From JBNRMR01 sp050309705 (GTDB lineage: Bacteria; Bacillota; Clostridia; Christensenellales; UBA1750): a stretch of DNA of 16,216 bases. Under the pieces are notes generated by a model that worked only from the letters and a program-made list of their open reading frames with translations, had not been told where the DNA came from and did not search any database. Every line of letters starts with the position of its first letter. Positions within the stretch are counted from its first letter, which is position 1. The position numbers and the translations under genes are program-made. The stretch spans positions 1 to 16,216 of the forward strand of contig JBNRMR010000117.1 in assembly GCA_050309705.1 (NCBI GenBank), read 5' to 3'. Shown one piece after another: positions 1-5,979 of the stretch.

Positions 1-107
1 GCATACCTGTCAAGCATGTCACAATCACCGGCGCGTCCGCCTGATAAAGAAACGCTTGCTACAGTATCGCCGGCTTTAAGCTTCCCCGGTTTAACAAACA
101 TCCCCAT
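1..107 (-). CDS. LD-carboxypeptidase (peptidase S66 family), N-terminal fragment
   Basis: Only the first 35 codons are inside the window; the gene runs off the left edge. The translation begins MGMFVKPGKLKAGDTVASVS and continues through an LSGGRAG stretch to DRY. This matches the usual S66 family opening, in which a K-P-x-x-L-K-x-G-D-T/R-hydrophobic strand is followed by a serine/glycine-rich turn and an R-Y/H. Family members cleave LD-peptide bonds of murein tetrapeptides or give microcin C immunity. The catalytic Ser, Glu and His lie in the missing part. The start could be the ATG at 107 or the one at 101; a GGGGGAG ribosome site lies at 111-118, which suits either. It is downstream of lon on the same strand but separated from it by a terminator. 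Family assignment rests on the N-terminus alone. Confidence 0.6.
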   Translation of the reverse strand, partial: MGMFVKPGKLKAGDTVASVSLSGGRAGDCDMLDRY

Positions 108-145
108 CAAGCTCCCCCTTTTTCAGCTAAAAACGCTGCTTTTCA

Positions 146-173
146 TCTATAGCAACATTATCATAATAAACAA
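146..173 (-). promoter_or_regulatory. Possible sigma-A promoter of the S66 gene
   Basis: On the minus strand TTGTTT (168-173) and TATAGA (146-151) are separated by 16 bases. This lies between the lon terminator and the S66 ribosome site in an AT-rich stretch. Both boxes are imperfect, so the call is tentative. Confidence 0.3.
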
Positions 174-180
174 AAAACAT

Positions 181-226
181 CAATCTAAAACACCGAAGCC
201 GCTGCAATAACAGTAACTTCGGTGTT
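181..226 (-). terminator. Rho-independent terminator of lon
   Basis: A perfect 10-base inverted repeat, AACACCGAAG at 189-198 and CTTCGGTGTT at 217-226, encloses an 18-base loop. Read on the minus strand, the stem is followed by TTTTAG and, further on, TTTTTTG. It sits 32 bases past the lon stop codon. The loop is longer than usual, but position and tail fit a terminator. Confidence 0.75.
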
Positions 227-257
227 GGTTTTGCTGTGGCGGTTTAGCAACTGCACG

Positions 258-2558
258 TCAGCCCAAGAACGAGTTCGTGAAAATCTGGCTTACGTCATTT
301 ATCGGGATCATCTCGATGCGGCTCTTGACGATGTCGGGAATGTCGGCGATGTCTTTCTCGTTTTCAACGGGGTAAAGAACCCGCTTTATGCCGGAGCGGT
401 AGGCCGCTAAAGTCTTTTCCTTAAGACCGCCTATAGGCAGCACTCTGCCCCGAAGGGTAATTTCGCCCGTCATTGCGGTGTCCTGGCGCACGGGCTTGCC
501 GGAAAGGGCCGAGGCCATGGCCAAAGCCAAAGTGACTCCGGCTGAGGGGCCGTCCTTTGGGGTTGCGCCCTCGGGAACATGGATGTGGATGTCCGTCTTG
601 GCGTAGAAGTCCTCCGGCACGCCCAGCTCCTTATGGCGCATTCTTATGTATGAAAGGGCCGCCCTTGCGGATTCCTTCATCACATTGCCCAGCTGGCCTG
701 TCAGCTGTATCTCGCCCTTGCCGGGCATTGTGCTGACCTCCACAGAAAGAGTGACTCCGCCATAGGGCGTCCATGCAAGGCCCGTGGCAACGCCCACCTG
801 GGGCTGCTTTTCGGCCTTGTCGTAGTGGAACCTGGGCGGGCCCAGCAGCTTGGGCAAGTCCTCCTTTTTCACCTGAAGGGAAGGAGGGCGCACCTCCATT
901 TCCAGAACATCGCAGGCGGTCTTGCGGCAGATCTTGGCGATCTCCCGCTCAAGATTCCTAACGCCCGCCTCCCTTGTGTAAAGGGTGATAATGTCGCTGA
1001 CGGCGGAAGGTGTGATTGTAAACTTGATCTTTTCAAGACCGTTTTCCCTTGCCTGCTTGGGGATAAGATGTTGCCTTGCGATGCGCGCCTTTTCAACGTC
1101 CGTGTAGCCCTCGATGTTGATTACCTCCATCCTGTCCAGAAGAGGGCGGGGGATGGAGTTTAGATCGTTGGCGGTGGTTAAAAACAGCACCTTTGAAAGA
1201 TCATATGCGGTGTCCAGGTAGTTATCGCGGAAGGAGTGGTTTTGTTCTGGGTCTAAAACCTCCAGCATGGCGGAGGCAGGATCGCCTCTGAAGTCGCTGG
1301 CCATCTTGTCAATTTCATCGAACAGTATCACGGGATTCACAGTGCCGGCCTGCTTCATCATGCTGATTATGCGTCCGGGAATGGCGCCGATATATGTCCG
1401 CCTGTGGCCGCGGATCTCCGCCTCGTCGCGTATGCCGCCAAGGGACATGTTCACAAACTTCCTGTCCAGCGCCCTTGCGATGGACCGGGCGATGGACGTC
1501 TTTCCCACTCCGGGAGGGCCTGCAAAGCAGAGTATTGGCCCCTTCATGGAGCCGGTAAGCGTCTTTACAGCCAAAAACTCCAATATGCGGTCCTTCACTT
1601 TTTCAAGGCCGCAGTGGTCCGCGTCCAGCACTTTTCGTGCGTGGCGCAAGTCCTTGTTATCCTCGGAAGCTTCCTCCCAGGGAATGTCCAAAAGCCATTG
1701 CACATAGCTTCTTGAAACCGTCTGCTCCGGCGAGGAAGCGGGGATGCTCTCAAGCCGCTTCAGCTCTCTCATGGCCTTTTGCCTTGCGTCGCCGGACATG
1801 CGGCTGTTTTCCACCTGCTCCTTCATGTCGTCCAGCTGCTCGGTCTCATCGCCCCCCAGCTCGCTCTGGATTGTGCGAAGCTGCTCGCGCAGGTAATATT
1901 CCCGCTGGCTTTTCTCTATGTTGGCCTTGACCTTGCTGCGAATGCTCTGCTCCGCCTCGGCGATCTGGCTTTCATGCAATATTATCTTGTAAAGGCTTTC
2001 CAGGCGGCTGATCACCCCCACCTTCGAAAGGATGACCTGCTTGCGCTCTATGCTCATGGGCAAGCTGGCTGCGATCACGTCGGCGACCTCGCCCGCATTC
2101 AGCGAGTCCGCCCTTGGAAGCACCTTGCCGGTGATGGCCGTGTAGTTTTCCAGCGCGTCGTTGATGAGGCGCAGGAAGGCTTCTTCCTCCGCGGGGTCGG
2201 CGCTCTCCTCAGTTTTAAGTATCTGTATCTGCGCCCGATCATAGTTGGTCATGGGATCAAGTCGAAGCATATGGGCCCTATCGATCCCCTCAGCCAGCAC
2301 ACGAAGGCTGTTGCCGGGCAGCTTTAATATCTGCTTTATTTTCGAAACCGTGCCGATGGGGTAAAGATCTTTTGCCTTCGGCTTTTCAACGCCGGTGTCC
2401 TTTTGGGTCACCAGAAATATAAGCTGGTCCTTTGTCATGGCGCTTTCAAGGGCTGCGATGGAGCGCTTTCGCCCCACGTCGAAATGCAGCACTGCGCCGG
2501 GGAATATGCATATGTCCCGCAATGGCAGGCATGGTATTTTAATGTTTAACTCTTCCAT
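258..2558 (-). CDS. lon: ATP-dependent protease Lon (LonA type)
   Basis: Cytoplasmic homo-oligomeric AAA+ serine protease that degrades misfolded and regulatory proteins. The 766-residue product is full length for bacterial LonA. An N-terminal substrate-binding LAN domain (about 5-200) opens with PCLPLRDICIFPG and is followed by a helical coiled segment. The ATPase has Walker A GPPGVGKT (347-354) and Walker B VILFDEID (410-417). The C-terminal protease domain carries TPKDGPSAG with catalytic Ser672 and GGLKEK with catalytic Lys715. Start choice: the frame stays open to a TTG at 2573, but that TTG overlaps the Shine-Dalgarno GAGGA (2567-2571), which lies 8 bases before ATG 2558. ATG 2558 is therefore preferred. 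The gene follows the nucleotidyltransferase gene by 54 bases on the same strand with no promoter or terminator seen between, so the two may share the promoter at 3386-3415. No CIRCE or other heat-shock operator was recognised. Confidence 0.97.
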   Translation of the reverse strand: MEELNIKIPCLPLRDICIFPGAVLHFDVGRKRSIAALESAMTKDQLIFLVTQKDTGVEKPKAKDLYPIGTVSKIKQILKLPGNSLRVLAEGIDRAHMLRLDPMTNYDRAQIQILKTEESADPAEEEAFLRLINDALENYTAITGKVLPRADSLNAGEVADVIAASLPMSIERKQVILSKVGVISRLESLYKIILHESQIAEAEQSIRSKVKANIEKSQREYYLREQLRTIQSELGGDETEQLDDMKEQVENSRMSGDARQKAMRELKRLESIPASSPEQTVSRSYVQWLLDIPWEEASEDNKDLRHARKVLDADHCGLEKVKDRILEFLAVKTLTGSMKGPILCFAGPPGVGKTSIARSIARALDRKFVNMSLGGIRDEAEIRGHRRTYIGAIPGRIISMMKQAGTVNPVILFDEIDKMASDFRGDPASAMLEVLDPEQNHSFRDNYLDTAYDLSKVLFLTTANDLNSIPRPLLDRMEVINIEGYTDVEKARIARQHLIPKQARENGLEKIKFTITPSAVSDIITLYTREAGVRNLEREIAKICRKTACDVLEMEVRPPSLQVKKEDLPKLLGPPRFHYDKAEKQPQVGVATGLAWTPYGGVTLSVEVSTMPGKGEIQLTGQLGNVMKESARAALSYIRMRHKELGVPEDFYAKTDIHIHVPEGATPKDGPSAGVTLALAMASALSGKPVRQDTAMTGEITLRGRVLPIGGLKEKTLAAYRSGIKRVLYPVENEKDIADIPDIVKSRIEMIPINDVSQIFTNSFLG

Positions 2559-2566
2559 AAAATCTA

Positions 2567-2571
2567 TCCTC
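2567..2571 (-). promoter_or_regulatory. Ribosome binding site fixing the lon start
   Basis: GAGGA on the minus strand with an 8-base spacer to ATG 2558. The alternative upstream TTG (2571-2573) overlaps this site and so cannot use it. Confidence 0.75.
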
Positions 2572-2612
2572 AAAAATTATTTTTAATGTCGGCAAAGTTG
2601 GGCTTTTGGCCG

Positions 2613-3356
2613 TCATTTGCCATATTTAAGCCGCGCCCTTTCCAGGGCTTCCGGCAGGCCGATGTCGATTATGTCGCCGTCTGCGGCGTGCGAGTAAACG
2701 GAAGTGCGTTCGCATAGCCAAGGTGGGAAGCTGCCGGGGGAATCCTTGGGGTTTCCCTCGCGCAGATATTCATCAAGCATTGAAAGGGCTTCTTTAGGGT
2801 AGGCATAAAGGGCGTAAACAGCGTGCCGGCCTTTTGGCAAAGCTGGTTTTTCCTCAATGTTCACAACTTTGCCCTCCGGCCCAATCGAGGCCACCGCCAC
2901 CCTTCTCAGCTCGTCTAAGTCGTGGGACTGCTTCACCAGCAGAAGCGGTTTTCTGCCAATCTCCAAAAACCGGCGGACAAATGGTGTTATTTCAAAGCCG
3001 AACATGTTGTCCGAAGCGCAGACAAGCACATCGTCTGAAATTTCGCCACGCTTTAAGGCATATTGAAGATCGCCCAGAGCACCCAGCCGCTCCTCGGGGC
3101 TTTCGGTCATGTCATCCAAAAGAGTGATGCGGCTTTGGGCGTTTTCGTTCTGCGAAGCAAGCCATTCCTCAAAGTGCTTTATATATCGGTGGTTTGAAAC
3201 AATGTATATTCTGTCAATGCAGTTTGTGCGTAAAAGCTTTTCCATCAGGTGGGTTAAAACCGGCTTGCCGCCCACCTTCAAAAGGGCTTTTGGCAGGCGT
3301 CTGGTTATCTCCCCCAGCCTTTGCGAATAGCCCGCCGCAAGGATGATTGCTTTCAT
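2613..3356 (-). CDS. Nucleotidyltransferase family protein (NDP-sugar synthase-like)
   Basis: A 247-residue GT-A fold nucleotidyltransferase expected to join an NTP to a sugar-phosphate or similar phosphate. The N-terminus MKAIILAAGYSQRLG, followed by RRLPKALLKVGGKPVL, is the nucleotide-binding signature LAxGxxxRLxxxTxxxPKxL. A CASDN segment (Asp116) is at the place of the metal-binding Asp, and an IEEKP segment (167-171) and a DIG motif (231-233) near the C-terminus fit the family. There is no left-handed beta-helix domain, so it is not a GlmU-type fusion. The substrate (glucose-1-P, mannose-1-P, MurNAc-1-P, phosphocholine) cannot be told. Start: ATG 3356 has AGGAGG 7 bases upstream. An in-frame start at 3395 would precede the predicted transcription start and is rejected. 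It lies upstream of lon, probably in one transcript. Confidence 0.85.
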   Translation of the reverse strand: MKAIILAAGYSQRLGEITRRLPKALLKVGGKPVLTHLMEKLLRTNCIDRIYIVSNHRYIKHFEEWLASQNENAQSRITLLDDMTESPEERLGALGDLQYALKRGEISDDVLVCASDNMFGFEITPFVRRFLEIGRKPLLLVKQSHDLDELRRVAVASIGPEGKVVNIEEKPALPKGRHAVYALYAYPKEALSMLDEYLREGNPKDSPGSFPPWLCERTSVYSHAADGDIIDIGLPEALERARLKYGK

Positions 3357-3363
3357 CTGCGCA

Positions 3364-3369
3364 CCTCCT
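3364..3369 (-). promoter_or_regulatory. Ribosome binding site fixing the nucleotidyltransferase start
   Basis: Perfect AGGAGG on the minus strand with a 7-base spacer to ATG 3356. It decides against the longer in-frame reading from 3395. Confidence 0.85.
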
Positions 3370-3385
3370 GTGCAAGCTCGACTTA

Positions 3386-3415
3386 AGTATAACACAATAT
3401 GGGCTGAAAAATCAA
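3386..3415 (-). promoter_or_regulatory. Sigma-A type promoter for nucleotidyltransferase-lon
   Basis: On the minus strand TTGATT (3410-3415), an 18-base spacer, then TATACT (3386-3391). The predicted transcript would start near 3379, giving a short leader of about 23 bases before the ATG at 3356. No second promoter is seen before lon. Confidence 0.65.
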
Positions 3416-3461
3416 AAAAGCGTATTGGAATGTCCCAAAATTTGCAGGTGGTCTTCGGGGA

Positions 3462-3467
3462 TATAAT
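3462..3467 (+). promoter_or_regulatory. Possible -10 element for the ylmC-like gene
   Basis: A perfect TATAAT lies about 46 bases before the ylmC-like ATG. The best upstream -35 candidate, TTTGCA at 3441-3446, gives a spacer of only 15 bases, so either the promoter is weak or another sigma factor or activator is involved. Confidence 0.35.
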
Positions 3468-3513
3468 CTTTTGCCAAGCCGATCATATCATTTAGCAAAG
3501 GGGCGTTGATGAA

Positions 3514-3771
3514 ATGAAGTTTAGCGAGCTTAAACAAAAAGAGGTTGTGAACGTGTTGGACGGGCGAAGGCTGGGCACCACAATAGACATAGAGTTCAGC
3601 CAGATGGACGGCCATATAACGGCCATAGTCGTACCCGGGCCCTTCAGCTTCATGAATCTGATCAAGGGAAACTGCGAAGGCTATGTAATTCCGATGAAAA
3701 AAATCTGCAAAATTGGCGACGATGTGGTGCTGGTGGAGCTGGACGCTTCGTTTTTCCGAACCGATTGCTGA
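3514..3771 (+). CDS. YlmC/YmxH family PRC-barrel protein
   Basis: An 85-residue protein with the PRC-barrel pattern of the YlmC/YmxH family. An opening MKFSELKQKEVVNVLDGRRL is followed by a GTTIDIEFSQMDGHITAIVV strand pair and a C-terminal IPMKKICKIGDDVVLVE strand. The family is widespread in spore-forming Firmicutes and often annotated as sporulation-related, but its molecular role is not established. A Shine-Dalgarno AAAGGGG (3497-3503) lies 10 bases before the ATG. It is divergent from the nucleotidyltransferase gene and precedes nrdR by 107 bases. nrdR has its own promoter, so co-transcription is not required. No signal peptide or membrane segment. Confidence 0.85.
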   Translation: MKFSELKQKEVVNVLDGRRLGTTIDIEFSQMDGHITAIVVPGPFSFMNLIKGNCEGYVIPMKKICKIGDDVVLVELDASFFRTDC

Positions 3772-3796
3772 AAAAGCCGGTATTGGCGCATTATTG

Positions 3797-3825
3797 TTGA
3801 TATTTGCCGAAAAATGATGTACAAT
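3797..3825 (+). promoter_or_regulatory. Sigma-A type promoter of nrdR
   Basis: TTGATA (3797-3802), a 17-base spacer and TACAAT (3820-3825). The predicted start near 3832 leaves a leader of about 47 bases. That leader holds a small hairpin, GCGGC (3844-3848) with GCCGC (3858-3862), just before the AGAGG ribosome site. Confidence 0.75.
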
Positions 3826-3878
3826 AAAGAAGGAAAAATCATGGCGGCCTTGCTTGCGCCGCAAAAGAGGTTAAATAT

Positions 3879-4373
3879 ATGCGCTGTTATTTTTGCTCGG
3901 CTCCCGATAGCAAGGTGATCGATTCAAGGCCAACCGTTGACGGACAGGCCATCAGGCGCAGGCGCGAATGCCTAAGCTGTGCAAGGCGCTTCACGACCTA
4001 TGAAAAAGTGGAGACAGTTCCCCTGGTGGTGGTGAAAAGGGACGGCAGCCGCGAGCCCTTTGACGCCGAAAAGATAAAGCTGAGCGTGATGAAGGCCATT
4101 GACAAGCGCAGGGTCTCCATGTCGTCGGTGAACAAGCTGGCCGAGGAAGTGGAGCAGAGCTTCCAAAACACGCTGGAGCAGGAGATCCCCACATCGAAGG
4201 TGGGCGAGCTGGTCATGCGCAAGCTGAAGGATCTGGACGACGTCGCATATGTGCGCTTTGCATCTGTCTACCGCAGCTTCGAGGATATCGACACCTTCAA
4301 GCGCCAGTTGGAGGAGCTTTTGCAGGAGCGCGACCTGGAAGACTCACAGGAAGAGGGCGGCAAGGCCGAGTGA
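3879..4373 (+). CDS. nrdR: Transcriptional repressor NrdR
   Basis: NrdR represses ribonucleotide reductase genes in response to dATP/ATP status. The 164-residue product has the full family architecture. A zinc ribbon has cysteines at 3, 6, 31 and 34 (MRCYFC and CLSC). Within it the DSRP and IRRRREC segments are the conserved DNA-contacting part, and FTTYE follows. An ATP-cone domain covers about residues 45-140 (VVKRDGSREPFDAEKI and later VAYVRFASVYRSF). An acidic C-terminal tail makes it slightly longer than typical (about 150-160 residues). The ribosome site is AGAGG at 3866-3870. No ribonucleotide reductase gene is in the window, so its targets lie elsewhere. A terminator follows closely, making this a single-gene unit. 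Confidence 0.96.
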   Translation: MRCYFCSAPDSKVIDSRPTVDGQAIRRRRECLSCARRFTTYEKVETVPLVVVKRDGSREPFDAEKIKLSVMKAIDKRRVSMSSVNKLAEEVEQSFQNTLEQEIPTSKVGELVMRKLKDLDDVAYVRFASVYRSFEDIDTFKRQLEELLQERDLEDSQEEGGKAE

Positions 4374-4402
4374 TATAAGTGCCAATGAAATAATTCTTCG
4401 AT

Positions 4403-4434
4403 GTCCCTCGTTAACATTTTAGCGGGGGACTTTT
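4403..4434 (+). terminator. Rho-independent terminator of nrdR
   Basis: GTCCCTCG (4403-4410) pairs with CGGGGGAC (4423-4430) with one G-T pair. The loop is 12 bases and TTTTGCTTT follows the stem. It lies 29 bases after the nrdR stop. Confidence 0.8.
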
Positions 4435-4536
4435 GCTTTCAACGCAGGGCATTAATCCGAACCTTAGAGGGATGGCGCGATAAGAGATTATGGGGGGCGC
4501 CTTCAAACGCAAGTGAAAAAAGGGAGGGAAATAGCG

Positions 4537-5325
4537 ATGAAGATTATCAGCAGACTGATCGGAGTGATAGAAACGGCCGTGGGACTTTTGACCGGGGCAT
4601 ACGTAGGCCTGTGGCTTGCGGGGATCATTCTCTGGTCGGCGGATTTTGCATTTGCGGCAATGGGCCTGGTCTCGCTGTTTTTCATAATAGACGGAATATC
4701 GCGGCTTGCAAGGGGTAAGTCTGTATTATGGACCGGAAGCAAGGCCGTCAACTTCGCTGTGCAGGGGGCGCTACTGGCCGTGGTCTGTTTGATGGTGTTC
4801 ATCCAGGGTGCAATTTTGCGGCCAGAGAAGGGGAATGCTGCTCAAGGGACGGACTACGCGGTGATATTCGGCGCAAAGGTCCATGGCAGCGCTCCTTCAG
4901 CGATGCTTTCAGGGCGCATTGACGCGGCTGCGGATTATCTGAATGCAAACCCCGAAACCGTGGCAATTGCTTGCGGAGGGCGCAGCGAGGGCAACCCCTA
5001 CAGCGAGGCTCAAGTAATATTTGACGGCCTTGTGGCAAGGGGGATAGACAAAAGCAGGATTATCCTGGAGGAAGACTCCTTAAGCAGCACACAAAGCGTC
5101 CAAAACGCAATTGAAATTATTGACTTGCGGGGCGGGGGCAGCGTGATGGTTATCACAAGCGATTATCATGTCTACCGCTGTGTACGCCTGTTCAAGCGCG
5201 CGGGGGTGACTGTCTACGGCCTTGGCAGCGATGTCTCCCTTCCTCTGCGCCCCATCGCCCACTTCAGAGAGATGCTATCAGTGATGCGCGACTACGCTGT
5301 GGATATCGGCGACATGTTCACATAA
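4537..5325 (+). CDS. YdcF/SanA/ElyC family (DUF218) membrane protein
   Basis: A 262-residue protein with about three N-terminal membrane segments (roughly 8-31, 36-54, 69-95) followed by a DUF218 domain (about 104-255). Conserved DUF218 features are visible: DYAVIFGAKV as the first strand, SAMLSGRIDAA, ACGGRSEGNPYSEA, the LEEDSLSSTQSVQNA stretch and VITSDYHVYRCVRLFKRAG. E. coli relatives (ElyC, SanA) act in envelope integrity, but the biochemical activity is unsettled and I assign none here. Start: ATG 4537 follows GGGAGGG (4522-4528) by 8 bases. An in-frame GTG at 4513 lies upstream of that ribosome site and is less likely. It stands between the nrdR terminator and the comEA promoters, so it is probably transcribed alone; no clear promoter was found for it. 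Confidence 0.85.
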   Translation: MKIISRLIGVIETAVGLLTGAYVGLWLAGIILWSADFAFAAMGLVSLFFIIDGISRLARGKSVLWTGSKAVNFAVQGALLAVVCLMVFIQGAILRPEKGNAAQGTDYAVIFGAKVHGSAPSAMLSGRIDAAADYLNANPETVAIACGGRSEGNPYSEAQVIFDGLVARGIDKSRIILEEDSLSSTQSVQNAIEIIDLRGGGSVMVITSDYHVYRCVRLFKRAGVTVYGLGSDVSLPLRPIAHFREMLSVMRDYAVDIGDMFT

Positions 5326-5353
5326 CCGCATCTGCGCGCAGCCAGCAGTGCAC

Positions 5354-5382
5354 TAGACTAGAAAGCTTATTTTGTCTATAAT
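5354..5382 (+). promoter_or_regulatory. Putative upstream promoter of the comEA-tilS-hpt group
   Basis: TAGACT (5354-5359), a 17-base spacer and a perfect TATAAT (5377-5382). It is one of two TATAAT sites in this 181-base intergenic stretch. Just upstream, 5328-5351 can form a bulged 7-bp hairpin without a T-run, too weak to call a terminator for the DUF218 gene. Confidence 0.5.
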
Positions 5383-5436
5383 ATTAATCTGTTCACAGAT
5401 TTTTAAGCTGAACCATCTGGAAATTGTCCCCAAAAA

Positions 5437-5446
5437 ATGCTATAAT
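5437..5446 (+). promoter_or_regulatory. Putative extended -10 promoter of the comEA-tilS-hpt group
   Basis: TGCTATAAT, an extended -10 with perfect TATAAT at 5441-5446, lies about 60 bases before the comEA-like start. No good -35 is found at 16-18 bases (best CTGGAA at 5417-5422), which the TGn extension could offset. Confidence 0.5.
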
Positions 5447-5506
5447 ATTTCATAAAACTACAGGCGCGCCGGGTGTGGGCACGCTTGAAGCTTGGGGATG
5501 CACGAA

Positions 5507-5950
5507 ATGTGGCGAAAATTTTGGCGCATGGCTTGGCGTAAAATGAAAAGAAAGTTTCTTTTGAACAGGGAAACCGGCATATCCCTTGCCGTGGTGGCGG
5601 TGGTGTTCGGGCTTTCGGCTCTGTTTTACAGCTTCGGCTCCAGAGCAAGGCTGGCCGATAATCGCCTGACAGCATTGCGGCTCATGGAAAACAGCCTTGC
5701 CGCTCAGGCCGCCGCGTACACGCCCGCTCCCGCAATAGACGACTTTTCAAAGCGCCCAAAGATAAACATAAACAGCGCCAGCGCAGAGGAACTGGCCATA
5801 CTGCCGGGGATAGGCAGCGGGCTTGCGCAAAACATAATCGACTACCGTAATGCCCGGGGCGGATTTGAGAGCATTGAGGAGTTGATGAACGTCAGCGGAA
5901 TAGGCCAGGTAAAATTCAGCAATATTATGGATGGGGTCACCATTGAGTGA
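5507..5950 (+). CDS. ComEA-like membrane-anchored helix-hairpin-helix protein
   Basis: About 147 residues. A basic N-terminus is followed by one membrane segment (about 24-43), a linker rich in Ala and Pro, and a C-terminal double helix-hairpin-helix domain starting ININSASAEELAILPGIG. HhH motifs are LPGIGSGLA (99-107) and VSGIGQVKF (129-137). Extracellular ComEA binds incoming double-stranded DNA during transformation in B. subtilis, but many short ComEA-like proteins have no proven competence role. comEC, which normally follows comEA in B. subtilis, is not in the window; tilS follows instead after 29 bases. The start is uncertain: ATG 5507 has a GGGG 9 bases upstream, while ATG 5498 and TTG 5492 are in frame and also possible. 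Confidence 0.8.
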   Translation: MWRKFWRMAWRKMKRKFLLNRETGISLAVVAVVFGLSALFYSFGSRARLADNRLTALRLMENSLAAQAAAYTPAPAIDDFSKRPKININSASAEELAILPGIGSGLAQNIIDYRNARGGFESIEELMNVSGIGQVKFSNIMDGVTIE

Positions 5951-5979
5951 TTACCAATTATTAATGTGAAGGTGTTCAT

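Noticed and set aside
16..210. 64-codon plus-strand frame at the left edge
   Set aside because: It is opposite the S66 N-terminus and runs through the lon terminator stem; low complexity at its end.
1779..2327. 182-codon plus-strand open frame inside lon, and shorter ones at 825-1163 and 1267-1707
   Set aside because: All antisense to conserved lon coding sequence, with no recognisable protein family.
3392..3400. ACACAATAT resembling half of an NrdR box near the nucleotidyltransferase promoter
   Set aside because: Only one half of the palindrome is present and no second box lies at the usual spacing; likely chance in AT-rich DNA.
3412..3864. 150-codon minus-strand frame opposite the ylmC-like gene
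   Set aside because: It covers the ylmC-like gene and the nrdR promoter; the plus-strand gene has a family match and a ribosome site.
4401..4718. 105-codon plus-strand frame beginning in the nrdR terminator
   Set aside because: It starts within the terminator hairpin and overlaps the DUF218 gene in another frame.
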